A stretch of DNA of 9,673 bases from assembly GCA_040235375.1 (NCBI GenBank), contig JBECKQ010000100.1, positions 1 through 9,673 of the forward strand, written 5' to 3'. The DNA is from JBECKQ01 sp040235375 (GTDB lineage: Bacteria; Planctomycetota; Phycisphaerae; UBA1845). Positions within the stretch are counted from its first letter, which is position 1; each line of letters starts with the position of its first letter. Below, piece after piece: positions 4,988 through 9,673 of this stretch. Both the position numbers and the translations under genes were made by a program. A model generated the notes under the pieces. The model had not been told where the DNA came from. It saw nothing but the letters and a program-made list of their open reading frames with translations, and searched no databases.

Positions 4988-7936
4988 TCAGCGGCGTTTG
5001 GCGACACGGAACCCGTGAATCTCTGTCGTCGGCGAAGAGCTGTTGCGGTACGCCGCGCGCAGGCCCATTTCGTTGGTCCCGTAACTCCCGCCCCGCAGGC
5101 CGCGAGACGACCCGATGATGGCTTCATTCCACTCATATTCGTTCCCGCCCTGGTCGAACGTGCCGTACGGGCTGTCGGACGGCTTCGCGTCGTACGCACC
5201 AACTTCAGTATCGTAGTCCGGCCAGGCCATCGGCATGTCGTAGTTCGCCGAGCCGTTCGTCATGTCCGTGCCGGGCGGGGCCTCCGAGGTCGGCGCCGTG
5301 TCCGATCCCGTCGGATAGTCCCAGTAGTTGCCCGTCACGCCGTCGTTGTAGTGGTACGCCGCCTTGTACCACTCGTCCTCTGACGGGATTACCCAGGTGG
5401 CGTCCGGCTCGCGCGTGATTGCCAGCAACTCGGCATCGGTCATCGCCCCGTTCAGAGAATAGGACCCGTCTTCGGTAAGCCACGCATCCTGGGTTGGGTC
5501 TCCCGTTAGCGTCCCCCTCGGCTGGCCGTTGTGCAGCCAGTTGGCAAACCGCGCGGCGTCGCCCCAGGAGATCCAGTGCACCGGGTGGGCGGCCGAATCC
5601 TCCGGCACGCTGTATGTGTAGCTACCTGATGAGCCGGTGCGGTGGATTTTGGAGCCGCCGTAATAGGGATCGCCCATGTACGGGTTGTAGAGCCCGTACG
5701 GGTCCGTTGCCGCCACAGCATTCAGGAACACCGTGTACTGCCCCGCCATCACCTCGTACTTGCCGATGTTGTACGTGTAGGACACCGCGCCGCAAACACA
5801 GTCCGGGCCAGAGCCGCCGTAGCTCTCGCCGGACCACTCACCCGCATTGCCCGGATTGCCTACGGGGACGGTCTCGATCATGAGGGGCGCCTCGGCGACA
5901 CGGAAGCCGTAGTGGGCGCCCTCGCCCGCCGGGTGGAGCCTGTCGCGGGCCGCCGCGCGCAAGGTGATGTCGTTGTACTGGAACGCCCCGCCCCGTACCC
6001 CGCGATACAAACCGTCAACAATGGCCTCGTTCCATTCGAAGACGTTTCCGCCCTGGTCAAACGTGCCGTACGGGCTGTCTGACGGCTTGGCATCGTACGC
6101 ACCAACTTCAGTCCGGTAGTACGGGCTGCCGATCGCATAACCGCTGTCGTAGTAGTTCGCCGAGCCGTTGGTCATGTCCGTGCCCGGCGGGGCTTCCGAG
6201 GTCGGCACCGTGTCTGATTTCGCTGGGTAATCCCAGTAACTGCCGGTCACGCCGTCGTTCTTGTGGTACGCCGCCTTGTACCACTCATCCTCTGAAGGAA
6301 TAACCCACGTGGCGTCCAGCTCGCGCGTAACCGCGAGCAACTCGGCATCGGTCGTCGCCCCGTCGAGGAAGTACGACCCGTCCTCCGTGGTGGTCAGATC
6401 CTGCGCGCCCGTGGGCTGGCCGTTGTGCAGCCAGTTGGCGAACCGCGCCGCGTCGCCCCAGGAGACATAATTCACGGGACGGTTGGCCCAATCGGGTGCC
6501 ACGCTGTACGTATAGCTGCCCGACGATCCGGTCCGCTCGATGTTGCAGCCGTACGAATTGCTGTTGACGTTCATGTCCGGGTTGTACAAGCCATACGTGT
6601 CCGTCGCCGCCACGGCATTGAGAAACACGGCGTACTGGCCCGCGGTCACCTCGTACTTACCGATATTGTAGGTGTAACCCACTGCGCCGCAGACACGGTC
6701 GGGCCCATAGCCGCCAGCACCTAGACCCGATAGCTCGCCGGGATTGCCGGGGTTGCCGACCGGGACGGTCTCGATCACCATGGGGACCTCGGCGACACGG
6801 AACCCAATGACGCCCCCCTCGCTCAAGGGGCCACCGTAGCTGCGGTGCGCGGCGTACAGGCTGGGTCCATAGCTGCTGAACGACCCGCCGCGCAGGCCGC
6901 GAGACGAACCGGAAAGGACCGCTTCGTTCCATTCCCACACATTCCCACCCTGATCGAACGTCCCGTACGGGCTGTCGGACGGCTTAGCATCGTATGCACC
7001 AACTTCAGTACGGTAGTAGGGGCTGCCTATCGCATAGCCGCTGTCATCGTAGTTCGCGGAGCCGTTGGTCATGTCCGTGCCCGGCGGGACCTCCGAGGTC
7101 GGCACCGTGTCCGATTCCGTCGGATAGTCCCAGTAGTTTCCCGTCACGCCGTCGTTGTAGTGGTACGCCGCCTTGTACCACTCGTCCTCTGACGGGATTA
7201 CCCACGTGGCGTCGGGCTCACGCGTAATCGCCAACAGTTCGGCATCGGTCATCGCCCCGTTGAGGTAGTACGAGCCGTCTTCTGTGGTCGTCAGATCCTG
7301 CGCCCCCGTCGGCTGGCCGTTGTGCAGCCAGTTCGTAAACCGCGCCGCATCGCCCCAGGAGATCCAGTTCACCGGGCGGTCCGCCCAGTCGCCCGCCACG
7401 CGATAGCGGTAAGGGTCGCCAGCCGTCCCGCTGCCTGCGTAACGTTCAATTTTGCAGCCGTCGCTCCTTGACCACATGTACGTGGTGTACAACTCGTAGG
7501 TATCAACGCCGGCTACTTTGTTGAGGAAATTGCAGTATTGCCCGGCCGTCACCTCGTACTTGCCGATGTTGTACGTGTAGTCCACCGCGCCGCAGATTCG
7601 GTCCGGACCAGCGCCGCCAGCGCTTGCGCCCGATAGCTCGCCGGGATTGCCCGGGTTGCCGACGGGAACGGTGTCGATGACCATGGGGAGCGGGCCGGTG
7701 AACGCCTGCTGGAACAAGCTGTAGTCCGCCAGGTCCGTGTCGCAATCCAGGTCAATGTCCCCGAGCGGGCGTCCTTCGGCATCGACCGGCGTGCCCGGCG
7801 GCGTGTTGTCGCAGACGTCAATCGCATCGTCCACGCCGTCGCCATCCACGTCGCCCGCCGACGCCGGTGCCGTGGCCCCAGACAGAACCAGCCCGGTCGC
7901 CAGGCCCAACAGCAGCATGAGTCTTCGCGCGTACAT
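4988..7936 (-). CDS. Secreted protein with TSP3/dockerin-like module and three SUMF1-fold (FGE-like) domains
   Basis: This 982-residue exported protein is read from the ATG at 7936. That start has a near-perfect ribosome binding site, AAGGAGGA at 7943-7950, whereas the ATG ten codons further out has none. Residues 1-27 are a signal peptide ending in ASA|GD. Residues 29-81 form an acidic Ca-binding-type module: DVDGDGVDDAIDVCDN (thrombospondin type 3-like), then GDIDLDCDTDLADYSLFQQ (half-dockerin-like). Three SUMF1-fold units follow at about 85-385, 386-685 and 686-982. Each begins IDTVPVGNPGN or IETVPVGNPGN and contains YTYNIGKYEV, ISWGDAARF or VSWGDAARF, WVIPSEDEWYKAAYH and SPYGTFDQGGN, with an RGG...GFRVA end. 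True formylglycine-generating enzymes need a cysteine pair in the last segment; all three units lack it, so activity on sulfatases is unlikely and a lectin-like or structural binding role fits better. There is no PEP-CTERM sorting signal; the protein ends GFRVAKRR. The gene is probably monocistronic, 280 bp downstream of the sigma-TPR gene. Confidence 0.92.
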   Translation of the reverse strand: MYARRLMLLLGLATGLVLSGATAPASAGDVDGDGVDDAIDVCDNTPPGTPVDAEGRPLGDIDLDCDTDLADYSLFQQAFTGPLPMVIDTVPVGNPGNPGELSGASAGGAGPDRICGAVDYTYNIGKYEVTAGQYCNFLNKVAGVDTYELYTTYMWSRSDGCKIERYAGSGTAGDPYRYRVAGDWADRPVNWISWGDAARFTNWLHNGQPTGAQDLTTTEDGSYYLNGAMTDAELLAITREPDATWVIPSEDEWYKAAYHYNDGVTGNYWDYPTESDTVPTSEVPPGTDMTNGSANYDDSGYAIGSPYYRTEVGAYDAKPSDSPYGTFDQGGNVWEWNEAVLSGSSRGLRGGSFSSYGPSLYAAHRSYGGPLSEGGVIGFRVAEVPMVIETVPVGNPGNPGELSGLGAGGYGPDRVCGAVGYTYNIGKYEVTAGQYAVFLNAVAATDTYGLYNPDMNVNSNSYGCNIERTGSSGSYTYSVAPDWANRPVNYVSWGDAARFANWLHNGQPTGAQDLTTTEDGSYFLDGATTDAELLAVTRELDATWVIPSEDEWYKAAYHKNDGVTGSYWDYPAKSDTVPTSEAPPGTDMTNGSANYYDSGYAIGSPYYRTEVGAYDAKPSDSPYGTFDQGGNVFEWNEAIVDGLYRGVRGGAFQYNDITLRAAARDRLHPAGEGAHYGFRVAEAPLMIETVPVGNPGNAGEWSGESYGGSGPDCVCGAVSYTYNIGKYEVMAGQYTVFLNAVAATDPYGLYNPYMGDPYYGGSKIHRTGSSGSYTYSVPEDSAAHPVHWISWGDAARFANWLHNGQPRGTLTGDPTQDAWLTEDGSYSLNGAMTDAELLAITREPDATWVIPSEDEWYKAAYHYNDGVTGNYWDYPTGSDTAPTSEAPPGTDMTNGSANYDMPMAWPDYDTEVGAYDAKPSDSPYGTFDQGGNEYEWNEAIIGSSRGLRGGSYGTNEMGLRAAYRNSSSPTTEIHGFRVAKRR
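4991..5881 (-). repeat. Tandem SUMF1 unit 3 (C-terminal copy)
   Basis: The third of three approximately 900-bp tandem units (891 bp, residues 686-982). It shares a 65-bp identical tract with unit 1 (5331-5395 against 7140-7204), coding for a stretch around EWYKAAYHYNDGV. It is the most diverged in its middle: the QPTGAQDLTTTEDG of the other units is replaced by QPRGTLTGDPTQDAWLTEDG, VTAGQY is VMAGQY, and the GC(K/N)IER cysteine is gone (GSKIHR), while an extra cysteine appears as DCVCGAV. Confidence 0.92.
5882..6781 (-). repeat. Tandem SUMF1 unit 2 (middle copy)
   Basis: The middle of three approximately 900-bp tandem units (900 bp, residues 386-685). It agrees with unit 1 in NGQPTGAQDLTTTEDGSY and in YAIGSPYYRTEVGAYDAKPS. 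It agrees with unit 3 in FLNAVAATD-YGLYNP and RTGSSGSYTYSV. Where units 1 and 3 are identical in DNA around EWYKAAYHYNDGVTGNYWDY, unit 2 differs (YHKNDGVTGSYWDYPAKS). Its terminal pocket segment (GGAFQYNDITLRAAARD) is its own. Confidence 0.92.
6782..7684 (-). repeat. Tandem SUMF1 unit 1 (N-terminal copy)
   Basis: The first of three approximately 900-bp tandem units (903 bp, residues 85-385), directly after the dockerin-like module. It has three cysteines, at ICGAV, YCNFL and DGCKIER; the first and third also occur in unit 2 and may form a disulfide. Its terminal segment reads RGGSFSSYGPSLYAAHRSYG before the conserved GFRVAE. Confidence 0.92.
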
Positions 7937-7942
7937 GTTGCG

Positions 7943-7950
7943 TCCTCCTT
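7943..7950 (-). promoter_or_regulatory. Ribosome binding site of the triple-SUMF1 gene
   Basis: On the minus strand AAGGAGGA lies six bases before the ATG at 7936, a near-perfect anti-16S match. It fixes the start at MYARRLMLLL, which also places the signal peptide exactly at the N-terminus, and excludes the ATG ten codons further upstream. Confidence 0.85.
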
Positions 7951-8004
7951 TGAAAACAGCCATCACACATCAGACCTAAGCGCCCGGCGCCGCGGGTGTT
8001 GGCC

Positions 8005-8032
8005 GTGACCCGTGTGCGACGGGATATGTCAC
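8005..8032. promoter_or_regulatory. Inverted repeat in the leader of the triple-SUMF1 gene
   Basis: CCCGT (8009-8013) pairs with ACGGG (8019-8023), and the outer arms GTGA (8005-8008) and TCAC (8029-8032) extend it across a one-sided five-base loop. It lies about 70-95 bp upstream of the start at 7936, so it may be an operator or a 5' UTR hairpin. A minus-strand GGAAC (8044-8048) just beyond resembles the -35 of ECF sigma promoters, but the matching -10 spacing is not good. Confidence 0.3.
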
Positions 8033-8202
8033 TATCCTCCCCTGTTCCGGCATGGCCGTCGCGAAGCAGACAGTGCATTGCTTCTGTTTCATTCCACGTC
8101 CTGTCCGCTCCATCACCAGTGGAGCCGAACTCTGCCTGACGACCTTCCATTCCCTTTCCTCGCCGCTTCCGTCGGATGGTTCTGCCTCGGCGGTTCCTTT
8201 CT

Positions 8203-8216
8203 CTGCCGAACGGCAG
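8203..8216. other. Perfect palindrome abutting the stop of the sigma-TPR gene
   Basis: CTGCCGAACGGCAG is a perfect 6-bp inverted repeat with a two-base spacer, starting immediately after the TGA of the sigma-TPR gene. Its place suits a transcript-end hairpin, but no T-run follows on the minus strand, so I do not call it a terminator. It may protect the mRNA end or be chance. Confidence 0.35.
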
Positions 8217-9257
8217 TCATACCGATTGCCGATCCTCAACCGGTCGGTCCTTTTCCGCCGGCCTCGGCGCGCCGGGAATGCCCATGAGTTGGGCGGCCTC
8301 GTACCGATAGGTCATCAACTGGTCAGTCCAGATCGCAAGGGGCTTGTTATGGCCCATCCACTCGACTGCTTGGTTGTACAACTGCCGGGCCTGATCCCGG
8401 CTGCCCCGTTGCCATTCGGCCATCGCCAGGAAGAAAAGTTCCTCAGCCGCAGGCACTCCACCCCCCAATCTGTCGACAGCCTCTTGTAGGGTTTCGATGG
8501 CCTCTTCATTCCGACCCAAACGGTAGTACGTTATGCCCAGCGTATTGCGGTAGAACCTGTTGTCCGGCTTGGCCTGGACCACCTGCAGGGCATAGGGAAG
8601 CGCGGCTTCGGGATCATGCCTGACTGCCCCGGCTGCCACGAGGACCCGTGCAATAGAATGCTTGATGTCAATCCTCGCGGCTTCTTCGTACGGTTCGAGG
8701 TCCTCGTCGAATTGGCCCGATTCCAGGTAGTCCGGGCCCAGTCGGGAGCAGGCCTTAGCCAGGTTGGGATACATGGCGTAGGGGAATATGTTCCAGGGAA
8801 GCCTTGCCCTCTCCATCTCCAGGCATGCGCCGACAACTTCCCTCCACTGCTCCACGACTTCAAGAGCATGTATCCGCCGCATGTGTTCGCCGAACGTGCT
8901 GGCCATCGTCGATCGGTGCGGCAGCGTGTGCTCCCAATTGTGGCGGCCGACCGCACGCTTCTGCGCCCGAACGTGCCGTCGGTTTGCATCAACTAGTTGT
9001 TCCCAGGCAATCTGTCGAAGCCACGGATAGAACGGCAACGGCCGGTCCTGTAGGTACTCGGGAAACTTTCGGGATGCCTTCACAAGGGTCTCCTGCACGA
9101 CGTCGGACGCGTCGAGGCGAGCGGCCAGGCGAGGGTCCATGCGAAGAGCGATCATCTGCCGCCCCCGGTACCTGGCGAGGAGTTCCTCGACGGCTACCTT
9201 TTCACCGTCGTCAGCGCGTCGCATCAGGTCTTCGGTTTCACCGTCGTCTCTGGCCAT
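8217..9257 (-). CDS. ECF sigma region 2 fused to a TPR tail (chimeric sigma-like protein)
   Basis: This 346-residue cytoplasmic protein has two unrelated halves. Residues 5-117 match the N-terminal half of planctomycete-type ECF sigma factors. Region 2.1/2.2 reads DPRLAARLDASDVVQETLVKA (about 41-61), and the -10-recognition part is PFYPWLRQIAWEQLVDANRR followed by HVRAQKRAVG (about 75-104). After LPHRSTMAS (about residue 120) the expected region 4, which reads the -35 box, is missing. Instead residues 130-325 are helical repeats of the TPR kind found at the C-terminus of planctomycete serine/threonine kinases, clearest at PDNRFYRNTLGITYYRLGRNEEAIETL... and AEELFFLAMAEWQRGSRDQARQLYNQAVEWM. The ATG at 9257 is chosen because GGGAG lies six bases before it; a GTG at 9290 lacks one. 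No frameshift or stop breaks the frame. It could be an expressed fusion that binds core polymerase with altered specificity, or a deletion product without function. Confidence 0.85.
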   Translation of the reverse strand: MARDDGETEDLMRRADDGEKVAVEELLARYRGRQMIALRMDPRLAARLDASDVVQETLVKASRKFPEYLQDRPLPFYPWLRQIAWEQLVDANRRHVRAQKRAVGRHNWEHTLPHRSTMASTFGEHMRRIHALEVVEQWREVVGACLEMERARLPWNIFPYAMYPNLAKACSRLGPDYLESGQFDEDLEPYEEAARIDIKHSIARVLVAAGAVRHDPEAALPYALQVVQAKPDNRFYRNTLGITYYRLGRNEEAIETLQEAVDRLGGGVPAAEELFFLAMAEWQRGSRDQARQLYNQAVEWMGHNKPLAIWTDQLMTYRYEAAQLMGIPGAPRPAEKDRPVEDRQSV

Positions 9258-9263
9258 CGTTGG

Positions 9264-9268
9264 CTCCC
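9264..9268 (-). promoter_or_regulatory. Ribosome binding site deciding the sigma-TPR start
   Basis: GGGAG on the minus strand is six bases upstream of the ATG at 9257. It favours MARDDGETED as the N-terminus over the GTG eleven codons further out, which has no such site. Confidence 0.65.
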
Positions 9269-9673
9269 GTTCCTTACCCCGCAGAACCACGGAAAAGGTT
9301 ACATGAGGGCCTCCGCCTTTCGCCTTGCAGACCGGCGGCGGTCAAAGTGAAGCACTTGGCAGGGTCGGCCGAGGCGGCTTCGCGCCGGTGCGGCTGGTCA
9401 GGTGGCAAGTCGCGCGAGGGCCGATAGGTCCGAGGAGGCCCAGGGAGAAGTACGGCAACAATACAGCGGCGCCACTGTCCGGCCCGCAATCGTCATCCAG
9501 GTGCCCCAGATGCCAATCTCCTCAAGCCGTCATGTTGGCCGAGGCCCCGATGTCATTCCGTGCCCGCGAAAATAGCAGAACTTCTGGGAAAACCCAAGAA
9601 AAAAACTCGCCTTAAAATGGCTGCTCCAACGCCGAATTTTCGGCGGCAAACACCCGCTTCTGAGCTTCGATGT
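9269..9673. other. Upstream region of the sigma-TPR gene, no clear gene
   Basis: A plus-strand frame of about 95 codons (9325-9615) is open, but it has no ribosome binding site and a composition rich in Arg, Pro, Gly and Ser, so I do not accept it. The stretch 9570-9620 is A-rich for this window and could hold the promoter of the sigma-TPR gene, but I cannot place -35 and -10 boxes. The palindrome at 9630-9645 is the only clear structure. Confidence 0.45.
9630..9645. other. Perfect 7-bp inverted repeat CGCCGAA-TT-TTCGGCG
   Basis: CGCCGAA (9630-9636) and TTCGGCG (9639-9645) are perfect arms around TT, about 375 bp upstream of the sigma-TPR start. No T-run follows on either strand, which argues against a terminator. 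It may be a protein binding site, or a hairpin at the end of a gene lying beyond the right edge. Confidence 0.35.

Noticed and set aside
4828..5010. Plus-strand stretch reading ...LAADTSNGTMLVNVPQVKGSEALRD
   Set aside because: It looks protein-like for about 30 residues but has no start or ribosome binding site and is closed by a stop on the upstream side; too short to distinguish from chance.
4991..7684. CRISPR array or transposon as an explanation of the repeats
   Set aside because: The repeats are approximately 900 bp, in frame, directly adjacent and encode protein domains; there are no spacers, terminal inverted repeats or transposase.
4988..8216. Operon of the sigma-TPR gene with the triple-SUMF1 gene
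   Set aside because: The two genes share a strand, but 280 bp with inverted repeats separate them; separate transcription is more likely.
8804..9427. 207-codon plus-strand frame opposite the sigma region
   Set aside because: It is antisense to the recognisable sigma region 2 and its translation is Arg/Pro/Ser-rich without a domain.
9588..9607. Terminator near the A-run at 9598-9605
   Set aside because: The neighbouring hairpin (CTTCTGGG/CCCAAG) is imperfect and the A-run follows it on the plus strand, so neither strand has a stem followed by a T-run.

Overview
The window is GC-rich and looks like chromosomal DNA from a member of the Planctomycetota, probably a Phycisphaerae- or Pirellulales-like lineage. 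Four things point there: secreted formylglycine-generating-enzyme-like (SUMF1-fold) domains joined to a Ca-binding 'DGDGVDDAIDVC...DLADYSLFQQAFTG' module, an ECF sigma N-terminus of the planctomycete-specific type (DVVQE ... FYPWLRQ ... RRHVRAQKR), a kinase-type TPR tail, and clear AAGGAGG/GGGAG ribosome binding sites. This assignment rests on protein style only, with no marker gene.

Layout, left to right. Bases 1-437 hold no convincing gene. A small minus-strand hypothetical gene of uncertain start (569-1015) ends inside a C-rich palindromic repeat (548-582), with a weak terminator-like hairpin beyond it. A plus-strand SnoaL/NTF2-like gene (1155-1577) converges, with a 26-bp gap, on a large minus-strand gene (1604-4174). 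That gene encodes a secreted YncE-type beta-propeller fused to a phosphoesterase domain. Bases 4175-4987 are gene-poor and hold a decayed dockerin-like fragment. Bases 4988-7936 (minus) encode a 982-residue secreted protein with three tandem SUMF1-fold units, visible as an approximately 900-bp triplicate DNA repeat. Bases 8217-9257 (minus) encode a chimera of ECF sigma region 2 and a TPR tail. The last 400 bases are its upstream region and hold no clear gene.

Functional reading. Two of the four firm genes encode exported proteins, one a repeat protein with no FGE catalytic cysteines and the other a two-domain hydrolase-like protein. The genes are mostly monocistronic and widely spaced, so no multi-gene system is evident. 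The most unusual items are the sigma-TPR chimera, which lacks region 4, and the three-copy SUMF1 protein. In the latter, strongly conserved cores alternate with divergent C-terminal pocket segments at the place where C-type-lectin-fold ligand-binding proteins vary. No reverse transcriptase, transposase, CRISPR array or RNA gene was seen.
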